From positions 1 to 64,000 of the forward strand of contig DIWF01000034.1 of NCBI GenBank assembly GCA_002422545.1: a DNA stretch of 64,000 nt, in the 5' to 3' direction. The notes under the pieces were generated by a model that saw nothing but the letters and a program-made list of their open reading frames with translations, was not told the origin of the DNA and made no database searches. The stretch's first letter is position 1; each line of letters starts with the position of its first letter. Made by a program: the position numbers and the translations under genes. This document shows positions 9,402-18,646 of the stretch, piece by piece. Origin of the DNA: Firmicutes bacterium UBA6113. Its GTDB lineage: Bacteria > Bacillota > Clostridia > Tissierellales > Sedimentibacteraceae.

Positions 9402-10832
9402 ATGGAACTAATGAAAAACTTATTCAACAATAAAGGTTATATAGACGGTATTACAATAATTGACTTAAAAGGTGAAATACTTTTTACAGCTAAATTCAAC
9501 AACAAGCTTAATCAAGGCGCAGATGAAAACTATGAGGTTGTAGGAAAGAAGTTTCTGGAAGTGTATGAAAATTTGGATGAAAAGTCCAGCACAACATATC
9601 AGTCCATGATACATGGAGTTCCTTTTTATGTGGAGAACCAGTCTTTAAAAGCAACCGGAACCATGCCCATAAAAATAACGTCTCTATCCATACCAATCAA
9701 GTCAGACAGCAAAATAGTGGGAGCCATAGATTTATCAGTGCGGGAATATGATGAGCTGAAAAAAGATGAAATTGAAATTGATACTGAGCTTTATGAAAAG
9801 AGCAGGAGAGCAAAAATTGACGCTTCCACATTTGAAAGACACCACATGGATAAGCTTGAATCAAAAGAAAATCAAGCAAGCTATGTTACGGAAAACATCA
9901 TAACAAACAACAAAAGGATGAATGAGCTTAAGGATTATATAAAAGTTGCAGCAGGCTGTAGCCTTCCAACACTAATATGCGGAGAGACCGGAACCGGAAA
10001 GGAGCTTTTTGCCCAAGCCATCCACAATGAAAGCAACAGAAAAAACAAGCCCTTTATCTCGCAAAACTGTGCTGCCATACCTGACAATCTGCTTGAAAGC
10101 ATATTGTTCGGAACATCTAAGGGGGCATTTACTGGGGCTGTTGACAATGCCGGTTTGCTGGAACTGGCTGAGGGAGGCACTATTTTTCTTGATGAGATAA
10201 ACTCAATGCCTGCTCATCTCCAGTCAAAACTATTAAGGGTACTGCAGGACGGAACATTCAGAAGTATCGGTTCCAAAGAAATAAAGACTGTGGACGTGAA
10301 AGTTATAGCCGCCAGCAATGAAGACCCGTTAAAAGCAATAGATCTAGGAACCATGCGAAAAGATATTTATTACAGATTAAGCGCCATTAGCTTCAGCATA
10401 CCTCCCCTCCGGGAGAGAAAAGATGATATACCTCTTTTGACAAGCTACATTATTTCAAAGTACAACAAGGTGTTCGGGAAAAACATCAAGTTTGTATCAA
10501 ACAAGCTTTATGAGAAACTTAATCAATACGACTGGCCAGGTAATGTGAGAGAGCTGGAAAATATATTGATTTACGGTCTTAGCATGGTTGACGGATCAAG
10601 CGAAAGCCTTAAGTTTTCAGATATAGAGCTTAAATTTAACCAGTTGATTAATTTGAACACTGAATCTCAGCTTAACATAGAACCTCTGGAGTCAATGGTA
10701 GAAAAATATGAAAAATCAATTATAGAAAGAGTGCTACAGAGTACAGATTATAATGTTTCAAAAGCATGCAAAATTTTGAACATTCCAAGGCAGACTCTTC
10801 AAAGGAAAGCTAAGAAGTTTAAGATTATATAA
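9402..10832 (+). CDS. Sigma-54-dependent activator, RocR-like
   Basis: A 476-residue bacterial enhancer-binding protein. The N-terminal 120 residues look like a PAS-type sensor. The AAA+ domain (about 165-390) holds Walker A GETGTGKE near residue 193, the sigma-54 contact loop GAFTGA near 241 and Walker B FLDEINS. A Fis-type helix-turn-helix ends the protein. The layout resembles RocR of Bacillus. It lies directly upstream of an amino-acid dehydrogenase gene that has a -24/-12 promoter, so this operon is the probable target. The effector is unknown; an amino acid or keto acid would fit. Confidence 0.92.
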   Translation: MELMKNLFNNKGYIDGITIIDLKGEILFTAKFNNKLNQGADENYEVVGKKFLEVYENLDEKSSTTYQSMIHGVPFYVENQSLKATGTMPIKITSLSIPIKSDSKIVGAIDLSVREYDELKKDEIEIDTELYEKSRRAKIDASTFERHHMDKLESKENQASYVTENIITNNKRMNELKDYIKVAAGCSLPTLICGETGTGKELFAQAIHNESNRKNKPFISQNCAAIPDNLLESILFGTSKGAFTGAVDNAGLLELAEGGTIFLDEINSMPAHLQSKLLRVLQDGTFRSIGSKEIKTVDVKVIAASNEDPLKAIDLGTMRKDIYYRLSAISFSIPPLRERKDDIPLLTSYIISKYNKVFGKNIKFVSNKLYEKLNQYDWPGNVRELENILIYGLSMVDGSSESLKFSDIELKFNQLINLNTESQLNIEPLESMVEKYEKSIIERVLQSTDYNVSKACKILNIPRQTLQRKAKKFKII

Positions 10833-10835
10833 CTT

Positions 10836-10877
10836 ATTGCCCGCAAATGAGCAGAACACTGCTCAAATGTGGGCAAT
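10836..10877. promoter_or_regulatory. Long inverted repeat upstream of the sigma-54 promoter
   Basis: Arms 10836-10854 and 10859-10877 pair at 16 of 19 positions plus one G-T, with an AACA loop; the core is TGAGCAGAACACTGCTCA. It sits about 80-120 bp upstream of the -24/-12 site, a usual place for an activator site. It also lies right after the regulator stop, so it may be a terminator, but no T run follows. Confidence 0.55.
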
Positions 10878-10957
10878 ATTGATGTGCGAGCAGGGGGATA
10901 AATTTAAAACTGAACAAAAAAACATTGAATTTCCAACATCTGAATATTTCTGTTCCG

Positions 10958-10974
10958 TTGGCATGAATAATGCA
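10958..10974 (+). promoter_or_regulatory. Sigma-54 (-24/-12) promoter of the ald-nhaC operon
   Basis: TTGGCATGAATAATGCA: GG at 10960-10961 and GC at 10972-10973 with the required 10 nt between. It differs from the consensus TGGCACGNNNNTTGCA at only two bases. Transcription would start near 10985, just before the AAAGGAGG ribosome site. Confidence 0.85.
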
Positions 10975-11010
10975 GAAATAAGGACAGAATAATTTAAAGG
11001 AGGAAATATT

Positions 11011-12174
11011 TTGATTTTTGGAGTATTGAAAGACATAAAAAATGGCGAATTCAGAGTTATAGCAACTCCATCAGAAGTAGCAAGCATAGTTGAAGACGGT
11101 CACAAGGTTCTCGTGCAGAAGGACGCAGGTATGAAAGCCGGGTTCCTGAACGAAGAATATGTGAAGGTCGGTGCTGAACTGGTTGAAACCATGGAAGAAA
11201 TGTATTCAAGGTGTGATTTTCTTGCAAAAGTAAAAGAAATTGAACCACCTGAATTTGAACTTCTCAGGGAAAATCAGATTATATTCACATGCATCCATCC
11301 GGCTGCACACAAGGAAGAAGTGCAGGCGCTGCTGGATAAAAAAGTGATTGCTTTCACTGCTGAGGATTCACACCGTTACGGTTCTCCTAACTGCGAAGCA
11401 GCAGGAAAACAGGGAGCACTCATGGGACTTGAATCTCTTTTATCCATAAACGGTGGCAGCGGTAAGTTTGTAAGCGGACTTGCAGGAGCACCGGGAATCA
11501 AGGTGCTGATTCTAGGAGGAGGAATTGTAGGTAAAAATGCTTTACAGGTTCTTCAGTCTCTTGGAGCGTGGGTTACCGTTATGGATGTTAACATTGCAAC
11601 ATTAAGAGAAATAGGCAAAATGTACGACGAAAAAGTTAACACTATGATTTCTACAAAGCACAACATCAAAAAACTGCTGCCTGAAACAGATTTGGTTATC
11701 AACTGCGTGAAGTGGCCAAAAGGCAGCAAGGAATTCCTGATTGACAGGGAAATGGTTAAATCAATGCCAAGAGGTTCTGTCATAGTTGACATAAGCAATG
11801 ACTACGGCGTTATTGAAACATTCCATGAAACAACTCATGAAGACCCAAGATATGTGGAAGAAGGCGTTGTGCATTACTGTGTAAGCAATATTCCGGGAGC
11901 AATAGCAAATTCAACTACTGTTGCATATGCAGCATCAATTTTGCCGCACCTAAGGAACATTATGAACCTGGGAATAGAAAAAGCATGCGTTAAGGATGGA
12001 TATTTAAGAAGAAGCATGACAGCTTACAAAGGATATCTGACACATGAAGAAACAAGCGCACTGCAGGGAAGACCTTGGATAAGACCAGAAGATGTTTTGA
12101 AAATAGCTGATGAAAATCTGGATCCGGCACCGTCTGCAACAGTTTCAAGATCAAACAATAAAATTACCCTTTAG
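11011..12174 (+). CDS. Alanine dehydrogenase-like NAD(P)-dependent amino-acid dehydrogenase
   Basis: A 387-residue protein of the alanine dehydrogenase/PNT family. N-terminal GVLKDIKNGEFRVIATPSEV matches the family opening. The substrate Lys (LAKVKE) and His (CIHPAAH) are present, the nucleotide fold has VLILGGGIVGKNA, and the Asp of VDISND aligns with the catalytic Asp. It would interconvert alanine (or a related amino acid), pyruvate and ammonia with NAD. It is about 15 residues longer than typical Ald, and several residues differ, so another amino-acid substrate is possible. TTG start behind AAAGGAGG; sigma-54 promoter; nhaC-like gene follows after 9 bases. Confidence 0.8.
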   Translation: MIFGVLKDIKNGEFRVIATPSEVASIVEDGHKVLVQKDAGMKAGFLNEEYVKVGAELVETMEEMYSRCDFLAKVKEIEPPEFELLRENQIIFTCIHPAAHKEEVQALLDKKVIAFTAEDSHRYGSPNCEAAGKQGALMGLESLLSINGGSGKFVSGLAGAPGIKVLILGGGIVGKNALQVLQSLGAWVTVMDVNIATLREIGKMYDEKVNTMISTKHNIKKLLPETDLVINCVKWPKGSKEFLIDREMVKSMPRGSVIVDISNDYGVIETFHETTHEDPRYVEEGVVHYCVSNIPGAIANSTTVAYAASILPHLRNIMNLGIEKACVKDGYLRRSMTAYKGYLTHEETSALQGRPWIRPEDVLKIADENLDPAPSATVSRSNNKITL

Positions 12175-12183
12175 GAGGAAGAG

Positions 12184-13593
12184 ATGGAACAAGTAGTAAA
12201 TATGGGTTTTATATCGATAATACCGTCCCTTTTGGCAATAGCTCTTGCTTTTGCAACAAGAAATACGGTTGTTTCTCTAGGATTTGCATGCATACTGGGT
12301 ACTTTCCTTGCAGGCCAGGGAATAATGGGATTTCCTACATTATTAAAAACCAGCCTTGGCACAACAAGTTTTGCATGGGTAATGCTTTTAAACACTTTTA
12401 TTGCAATATTAGTGGCTTTTTTTCAAAAAACAGGAGCAATTCAAGGATTTTCGCAATATATACAAAATAAGAACTTAAGCAGACGCGCAGTGCAGCTTTT
12501 GGCATGGCTGTTGGGAATGTTTGTTTATTTCAGCGATTCGTTCAGCCCTTTGTTCGTTGGAACAACAATGAGAAGCATTTCTGACAAAGCAAAAGTTTCC
12601 AGAGAAAAATTGTCGTACATAGCAGATTCAGGAGCGGCTCCTGTAAGTGTACTGGTTCCCATAACAGGCTGGGCAGCATATCTTAGCGGTCTGGCTGTAG
12701 GTATCGGAGCAATTGCTACTCAGGAAGATGCCATGAAATTATTCATAAAAGCTGTTCCATTCAACTTCTATGCATTGATTACTGTTGTTTTCGTAGGATT
12801 GATATCAGGGGGCATAATAAAAGACTTCGGGCCGATGAAAAAGGCTGAAGACAGAGCAATAAAAGAAGGAAAGGTTTTAAGAGACGGAGCGGATCCTTTA
12901 ATAGGAAAGGAACTCACCGAAATGGAAGCTTATCCTGGAATAGAGCAAAGAGTGTTTCTGAACTTTATACTTCCTGTAATAATGATAATGACAATAGCTA
13001 TTGGAACATATATCAAGCTAAAGTCTGCAAAGACAATGGAAGCATTCCTTTTCGTAATGATTTTCATGGGAATTAGCATGTTCATACAGGGTATTCCTTT
13101 CAAGGAAATCATGCACACAATGACTGACGGTGTAAAAGGCGCTGTCCCAGCAATCATGATACTTGCATTGGCTTATTCAATTAATGCCCTGAGCAAGCAA
13201 ATGGGAACAGCAAATTACATCATTTCAATAAGCGAAGGTTTTCTGAGCCCTCAGCTTCTTCCTGCCATAATATTTTTGATTGCATCTGTAATGTCATTTG
13301 CAACAGGAACTTCATGGGGAACATTTGCAATCTGCATGCCTATAGCATTGCCGCTTGCTTTCAGTTTTACAGGTGGAGCTGCAACAACACTGGTTGTGGC
13401 ATGCTTTGCTGCAGTAGCAGGAGGCGGAGTTTTCGGAGATCACTGTTCACCTTTGTCTGACACTACAATACTAGCTTCAACAGGTTCTGCTGCAGACCAC
13501 ATAGACCATGTAAAAACTCAGCTGCCCTACGCATTAATTTGCGGCTCACTGGCTTTGGCGGCATACCTGGTTATAGGATTTACAAGCATATAA
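12184..13593 (+). CDS. NhaC-family Na+/H+ antiporter-like transporter
   Basis: A 469-residue membrane protein with about 11-12 membrane segments and NhaC-family motifs such as FSDSFSPLFVGTTMR, GAAPVSVLVPITGW, SFATGTSWGTFAICMP and GGGVFGDHCSPLSDTT. Family members exchange sodium for protons or, in some cases, amino acids such as malate-lactate or tyrosine. It is translationally close to the dehydrogenase gene under the sigma-54 promoter, so uptake of the dehydrogenase substrate is a reasonable inference. Confidence 0.9.
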   Translation: MEQVVNMGFISIIPSLLAIALAFATRNTVVSLGFACILGTFLAGQGIMGFPTLLKTSLGTTSFAWVMLLNTFIAILVAFFQKTGAIQGFSQYIQNKNLSRRAVQLLAWLLGMFVYFSDSFSPLFVGTTMRSISDKAKVSREKLSYIADSGAAPVSVLVPITGWAAYLSGLAVGIGAIATQEDAMKLFIKAVPFNFYALITVVFVGLISGGIIKDFGPMKKAEDRAIKEGKVLRDGADPLIGKELTEMEAYPGIEQRVFLNFILPVIMIMTIAIGTYIKLKSAKTMEAFLFVMIFMGISMFIQGIPFKEIMHTMTDGVKGAVPAIMILALAYSINALSKQMGTANYIISISEGFLSPQLLPAIIFLIASVMSFATGTSWGTFAICMPIALPLAFSFTGGAATTLVVACFAAVAGGGVFGDHCSPLSDTTILASTGSAADHIDHVKTQLPYALICGSLALAAYLVIGFTSI

Positions 13594-13600
13594 AAAAACA

Positions 13601-13632
13601 AAAACATCGTTGAATTTCAGCGATGTTTTTTT
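13601..13632. terminator. Bidirectional terminator between convergent genes
   Basis: Stem of 13 bp (with one G-T pair), loop ATT, flanked by A run on the left and T run on the right; serves the plus-strand nhaC-like gene and the minus-strand traX-like gene. Confidence 0.88.
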
Positions 13633-13634
13633 AT

Positions 13635-14282
13635 CTATTTAAAAAAGTAAAACAGCAATAGGTGCAGAGGATAGGCTGCGTAAAACATAATCTGCAGAAA
13701 CTTGTTTTTAAGCCCCGGCTCTCCGTTGTAAAAATATATCAGAGGAAGGGCAAGAAGAGAAAACTGCTGCAGAGGTGATGACATGAGGTTTGTGAACAAC
13801 ATGATGACCGCCATGTATAAGATTTGTCTTTTTTTAGAAAAATCTCTGGTAAAATAAAATGACAATATGTAAATAACTCCCATTATGCTATAGTCAACAA
13901 AAAGAAACATTGCTAAAATTCCAGCTGCCGCAATTACGAGGTTTTTATTGAAACTATATTTTCTTTCCTTTTTTTCAAGGAAATAAATTGCAGCAAGTCC
14001 TATGAACAATGTGAAAAAAATGTTCTGGTGAGTAAATCCAACTTTTCCGTAAAAGGCCAAATCGAACGGAATTTCTGAAATAAGGGCAAACAATAACAGT
14101 CTTTTGCCGTATTTTTTCACATCACCTGTGTGAAAGTAACCTTCCACAAGAAGAAAGCAATAAACAGGAAATGCAATCCTCCCTATGATTCTGTAAATAT
14201 TTTCTCCGCTTTGAAAAATTGCACCGTAATGGTCAATTATCATTGTTGCAAGAGCTACTGTCTTCAAGAATAAAACATTCAT
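13635..14282 (-). CDS. TraX family membrane protein
   Basis: A 215-residue polytopic protein with TraX-family features: LKTVALATMIIDHYG at the N-terminus, RIAFPVYCFLLVEGYFHT, and an LLFALISEIPFDLAFYG run. The founding member acetylates F-pilin, but chromosomal homologues in Firmicutes are not tied to conjugation, and no transfer gene is near. Its role here is unknown, perhaps acetylation of a surface polymer. Confidence 0.85.
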   Translation of the reverse strand: MNVLFLKTVALATMIIDHYGAIFQSGENIYRIIGRIAFPVYCFLLVEGYFHTGDVKKYGKRLLLFALISEIPFDLAFYGKVGFTHQNIFFTLFIGLAAIYFLEKKERKYSFNKNLVIAAAGILAMFLFVDYSIMGVIYILSFYFTRDFSKKRQILYMAVIMLFTNLMSSPLQQFSLLALPLIYFYNGEPGLKNKFLQIMFYAAYPLHLLLFYFFK

Positions 14283-14441
14283 TTTTATCTCCAGTAATAA
14301 ATTAATAATTAATTATAGCATTGCATTTTACAAGCTGCAATAATAATGTATTTCTGCGGAAATATTGTTTGAAGTGGGGATGTCAGTATAGTATAATTCA
14401 GTTAATCCAACAACAATAAAGGCATAAAGAAGAGGATAAAA

Positions 14442-16040
14442 ATGAATATTAGAGAAATTCTTTACAGACTTGTTCAAGTTCAAAGCGATACGGGAAGCGT
14501 AAAAGAAAATGACATGGCACAGTGCATTTATGACATTATAAAAGAAGATGAATATTTCAGAAAAAATCCGGATCTTTGCGGCATGTACGAAAATGACGAC
14601 TTTTTGGGAAGGACTGTGGTGTGGGCTCTAAGACGTGGTACCACTGACAAAACAATAGTGCTGTCAGGACATTACGATGCTGTTGAAATAGAATCATACG
14701 GCACTTTAAAGAGTTATGCACTAAATCCTGACGAACTAAAGAAAAAGCTTAATGACTTGAACCTGCACGATGATGCTAAAAATGATCTGAAAGACAGTAA
14801 CTGGCTTTTCGGCAGAGGAACATGTGATATGAAGGCAGGAATAGCCATAGACATTGCCGGTGTCCTTGAAGAAATAAACGAGGTTGTGAATGTTTTGTTT
14901 GTGGGCGTTCACGACGAGGAAAATCTGTCTGCTGGCATGAGGCAGTCAACAAGACTGTTAAGCGGACTTAAGGACAAGTATAATCTTGATTACAAGCTGG
15001 TTGTAATCACAGAGCCTCACGGAAGGAAAAAGTCTGACACGTTCAAAATTTCGTTGGGTTCTGTTGGAAAAATAATGCCACTGATTGTTGCCAAGGGAAA
15101 AATAGCCCATTCAAGCGATGTGATGGAAGGCTTGAACTCAACTGCAATAATGGCAGAGATAATTTCAAACATGGAGCTTAACACTGATTTATGTTCAACA
15201 GACAGAAATATGACAACTCCTCCTCCAACTGTCCTATATGCCAGGGACATGAAGGAAACATATGATGTATCAATACCGGAATATAGCTCGGTGTTTTTGA
15301 ATTATCAGTTTTTAAAGAGCAAGACTCCTGAAAAAATAATTGATGAAGTTAAAGACATGTGCTTAAAGTCAATGAGAACTGTAATTGACAAGTACAACAG
15401 TGCATATGACATTTTAAATGAAAACTACAGCCTTAAGGGAAATAATAAAAGAAATTTCAGGCCCTTCGTTTACACATTCGAAGAAATTGAAAAAATTGCC
15501 TCAGAAATCAATGACAATTACATAACACTGAAGAAGGAATTAGTTGAAAACATTAACACACTCGTAAGAAACAATGAAATATCCATGCAGGATGCTGGAA
15601 TTCTAATAGTAAAAAGGACAATTGAACTTTCAGCCATTACAGAACCTGTTGTTGTAGTAGGAATAATTCCTCCTTACTATCCTGCAGTTAACAACAGCTA
15701 TCTTTCAAACAACAATGAGATGTTTGAAAACACAATTGAAAAGGTGCTTGCTGAACATTATGGGTTGAAACTAGAAAAGGAAAGCTATTTCATGGGAATT
15801 AGCGATGGCAGCTACACATCATGCACAAACAGAATGGGCGAAGAAGAAGTTATGGCTAACATGGTCACTCCCAAAGAAATTTACGACATTCCATTTGATT
15901 ATGTTGAAAATATTTCTGCTCCTGTTATAGTGCTTGGTCCATGGGGAAAGGAATACCATACAATTTGTGAAAGAGTATATATGCCTGATGTTGAAAAAAC
16001 AGTTCCTGAATTGATAAGAATACTGATTAACACAATTTAG
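14442..16040 (+). CDS. M20 family peptidase, RocB-like
   Basis: A 532-residue zinc peptidase of the M20 family close to RocB of arginine catabolism. Metal-ligand motifs are seen: LSGHYDAVE, GRGTCDMKAG, VHDEENLSAG. The length fits RocB rather than shorter dipeptidases. It is cytoplasmic. In this region with a RocR-like activator, a role in amino-acid or peptide breakdown fits, but the substrate is not known. It has its own ribosome site and a strong terminator. Confidence 0.87.
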   Translation: MNIREILYRLVQVQSDTGSVKENDMAQCIYDIIKEDEYFRKNPDLCGMYENDDFLGRTVVWALRRGTTDKTIVLSGHYDAVEIESYGTLKSYALNPDELKKKLNDLNLHDDAKNDLKDSNWLFGRGTCDMKAGIAIDIAGVLEEINEVVNVLFVGVHDEENLSAGMRQSTRLLSGLKDKYNLDYKLVVITEPHGRKKSDTFKISLGSVGKIMPLIVAKGKIAHSSDVMEGLNSTAIMAEIISNMELNTDLCSTDRNMTTPPPTVLYARDMKETYDVSIPEYSSVFLNYQFLKSKTPEKIIDEVKDMCLKSMRTVIDKYNSAYDILNENYSLKGNNKRNFRPFVYTFEEIEKIASEINDNYITLKKELVENINTLVRNNEISMQDAGILIVKRTIELSAITEPVVVVGIIPPYYPAVNNSYLSNNNEMFENTIEKVLAEHYGLKLEKESYFMGISDGSYTSCTNRMGEEEVMANMVTPKEIYDIPFDYVENISAPVIVLGPWGKEYHTICERVYMPDVEKTVPELIRILINTI

Positions 16041-16078
16041 TAAAAGGACAGCTTCCAATGGAAGCTGTCCTTTTACTA
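16038..16078 (+). terminator. Strong intrinsic terminator after the rocB-like gene
   Basis: A perfect 20-bp inverted repeat that begins at the TAG stop codon (16038) and closes at 16078, with a T run inside the right arm. Confidence 0.9.
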
Positions 16079-16159
16079 TAATTGATAAAATTTTAATATA
16101 TTGTAATATTTTTCTTTATGAAATATAATTTATATAACAATTTAGGAAGGGGAACGACT

Positions 16160-17383
16160 ATGATTCAATTGGCATCCGTAATAATATCATTTTTATTGAT
16201 TCCAGTTCTGGGCAGGACGAAACTTAAGCTGAGCTATATACTATTGATTTCGGCAGGTGTTTTGGCCTTTATTTCAGGAATAGGATTTGAAGGAACAGCA
16301 CAATCAATAGCCGAGGTTTTTAAAGGATCATCATTGAGCACTGTGCTTACCATACTCATGGTGAGTGTTCTTGGGGGTCTTATGAAACACTACAAGACTC
16401 TTGACAAAATAGTAGAAACAATTTTGCTAATAGTTAGCAGTAAAAAAATAATTCTTATGATAATACCTGCTCTAATTGGTATTCTTATCATACCCGGAGG
16501 AGCATTGTTGTCTGCACCATTTATAAATAATTTAGGTGAGGAGATGAATATTGCTCCGCCGAAGCGAGCTGCCATAAATCTTGTATTCAGGCACGTCGCC
16601 ATGTTTTTGCTGCCGTTTTCAACCGGACTGTTGGTAATTGCAAGTTCAATGCCTGAAATAAACATTACAAAACTGGTTATATTCAATCTCGCATATGTTG
16701 TGCCGGTGTTTTTTGTTGGATATTTGCTTTACATAAAAAATATTGAATCTGAAAAGTCAACCCATAAAAAAAATGCAGGCAAGAACTTTTTAAAACTTCT
16801 TTTATACACATCTCCAATTACAATTTGCGTAATATTGAATGCTTTAACAGGACTGCCTTTTTATATTACTATGATTGCAAGTGTTGTCTGCGTTTATTTT
16901 CTAAGCGATAAAAAAGAATTTATGAAAATAACCATGAAGTCTGTCAACTGGCATACAGTGCTTATGGTTGCAGTAATATTACTGCTAAAAGAAATGATTT
17001 TGAAAATGGATGATCTTTTGCTTATTTTCGGCAACTTGTTTAAACAAAGCAACAGCACATTTTCTGTTTTGGTAATATTTCTTGTTTCATCTGTGTTCTT
17101 TGGAATCATAACGGGTAACCAAACAGCTGCTCTGGCTATAATACTTCCCATGATTTCGCAGCTGGATGTTACCGGCAACATGCTGTACATTTATGTTTAT
17201 TTTGCTTTTGCAAGTGCATTTATAGGATATTTTTTTTCACCCATTCATCTTTGCCAAGCTTTTACTATTCAACTCATGAATGTGACAACATTTGAACTTT
17301 ACAAAGAATACAGGTACTACCTCTTATTTTCTCTCATTGTGCTTTTCAGCTCAGCATTTATACTGACCGCAATATTAGCATAA
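16160..17383 (+). CDS. DUF401 family membrane transporter
   Basis: A 407-residue protein with about 10 membrane segments and the family stretch IPGGALLSAPFINNLGEEMNI. DUF401 proteins belong to the ion-transporter superfamily; the substrate is unknown. The ATG at 16160 was chosen because AGGAAGGGG lies before it; the ATG at 16118 has no ribosome site. The distance to the rocB-like terminator suggests its own transcript. Confidence 0.85.
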   Translation: MIQLASVIISFLLIPVLGRTKLKLSYILLISAGVLAFISGIGFEGTAQSIAEVFKGSSLSTVLTILMVSVLGGLMKHYKTLDKIVETILLIVSSKKIILMIIPALIGILIIPGGALLSAPFINNLGEEMNIAPPKRAAINLVFRHVAMFLLPFSTGLLVIASSMPEINITKLVIFNLAYVVPVFFVGYLLYIKNIESEKSTHKKNAGKNFLKLLLYTSPITICVILNALTGLPFYITMIASVVCVYFLSDKKEFMKITMKSVNWHTVLMVAVILLLKEMILKMDDLLLIFGNLFKQSNSTFSVLVIFLVSSVFFGIITGNQTAALAIILPMISQLDVTGNMLYIYVYFAFASAFIGYFFSPIHLCQAFTIQLMNVTTFELYKEYRYYLLFSLIVLFSSAFILTAILA

Positions 17384-17475
17384 ATTAATCTGTACTGCTA
17401 AAAAATATCAAATCTGGATATTTACAGAGTATCAGTCTGTCGTATAATGAAAGTATCAAGGATTAGGAGGCTGTT

Positions 17476-18060
17476 ATGAAAGAGAACTCAAAGAAATATT
17501 CAGTATATAAAATGGCGGTTGTGGGTCTAATGGCAGCGATGGTTTTTGTTGCCACGAATTTCAGGATTGAGATACCCACACCTCTTGGTAAGACTATGCT
17601 TCATCTCGGAAATGTCATGTGCATCTTAAGCGGACTTTTATTTGGAGGAACTGTGGGAGGGCTTGCTGCAGGTTTTGGCTCTGCCATATTCGACTTGTTT
17701 GACCCTGCTTTTGCTCCGGAATTCTGGATTACATTTATCATGAAATTTGCAATGGGTTATGTGGCCGGAAAAATTTCTCACATGGGAAACTACAACGGTG
17801 AGAATAAAAAAATAAATATAATTGCTGCAGTTATGGGAGCTGCATTATATGTAGCGCTGTATATATCTAAGACTATTATTCTTCAGTATGTTGTGCTGCA
17901 AAGCACCTGGGAAGCAGTGGCGGCAGTTGCAGGAACAAAGTTCATTGTTTCATCTGCAAATGCTGTAATAGCTGTAATAACTTCAATTGCTCTGTCTATG
18001 ACCATAAAGCCTGCACTGAAATCAGCGGGAGTATTTGAAAAACTTGAAAGAAACATTTAA
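17476..18060 (+). CDS. ECF transporter S component
   Basis: A 194-residue membrane protein with five to six segments and typical S-component features: MAVVGLMAAMVFVATNFRIEIP, then LGNVMCILSGLLFGGTVGGLAAGFGSAIFDLF. S components bind a vitamin or cofactor precursor and use shared EcfAAT subunits encoded elsewhere; none is beside it. The ligand cannot be told. TATAAT lies upstream near 17440 and no riboswitch was recognised. Confidence 0.85.
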   Translation: MKENSKKYSVYKMAVVGLMAAMVFVATNFRIEIPTPLGKTMLHLGNVMCILSGLLFGGTVGGLAAGFGSAIFDLFDPAFAPEFWITFIMKFAMGYVAGKISHMGNYNGENKKINIIAAVMGAALYVALYISKTIILQYVVLQSTWEAVAAVAGTKFIVSSANAVIAVITSIALSMTIKPALKSAGVFEKLERNI

Positions 18061-18095
18061 TAAAACATGTTATATTTCAGAAATTTGATGACAAC

Positions 18096-18125
18096 AAAAA
18101 AGGCAGCTCCCATTGCTGCCTTTTT
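18096..18125. terminator. Bidirectional terminator
   Basis: GGCAGC/GCTGCC stem flanked by A5-6 and T5, between the convergent ECF S gene and the thioredoxin gene. Confidence 0.88.
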
Positions 18126-18150
18126 CCAATTTTAAGAGGTGACTACTAAA

Positions 18151-18459
18151 TTATGCGAGCATTTTTAGGATTGATGCCTTAGGCCTTACACCTACCATGC
18201 TGTTTACAACTTTTCCATTTTTCATTACTGCCAGTGTAGGAATGCTCATTATTCCAAATGCAGATGCAAGTTCTGGCTGCTCGTCAATGTTAATTTTTCC
18301 GACTTTTGCATGGGTTACTTCGCTGGCAATTTCTTCAACAACAGGTGAAACCATTTTGCACGGTGTGCACCATGAAGCCCAGAAGTCCAGCAATACAGTC
18401 TTATCTGAATTTAAAACTTCCTGTTCGAAGTTGTCTTTTGTGATCTTTATTGTACTCAT
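18151..18459 (-). CDS. trxA: Thioredoxin
   Basis: A 102-residue thioredoxin. The redox site is WCTPC (C31, C34) instead of the usual WCGPC; the cis-proline region MSIPTL is present. It reduces protein disulfides in the cytoplasm. The start at 18459 was chosen because AAGGAG sits 9 bases before it; the upstream in-frame ATG directly abuts that ribosome site. Thr in the active-site turn may alter redox potential. No thioredoxin reductase gene is adjacent. Confidence 0.92.
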   Translation of the reverse strand: MSTIKITKDNFEQEVLNSDKTVLLDFWASWCTPCKMVSPVVEEIASEVTHAKVGKINIDEQPELASAFGIMSIPTLAVMKNGKVVNSMVGVRPKASILKMLA

Positions 18460-18575
18460 ATATTCCATCTCCTTGATTTATTATAAATTTATTTTATCAC
18501 TTTATGAATATTTAACAGTGATTAAGTCACATGAAAAAAATTAAAAATAATTATTGAAAATGAAAAATTATGAAA

Positions 18576-18604
18576 TTTACTTTTATCGGCAATACTACTA
18601 TAAT
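18576..18604 (+). promoter_or_regulatory. Sigma-A type promoter for the small acidic protein
   Basis: TTTACT (18576-18581), 17-nt spacer, TATAAT (18599-18604), about 40 bases before the start codon. Confidence 0.7.
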
Positions 18605-18646
18605 ATAAGTACTTAAATTTATATTTATAAATGTAAGGAGACAATC

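Noticed and set aside
13635..14282. Conjugative element marked by traX
   Set aside because: The family is common on chromosomes, and no relaxase, type IV secretion or integrase gene is nearby.
16118..16160. Upstream ATG for the DUF401 gene
   Set aside because: No ribosome site, whereas AGGAAGGGG precedes the ATG at 16160.
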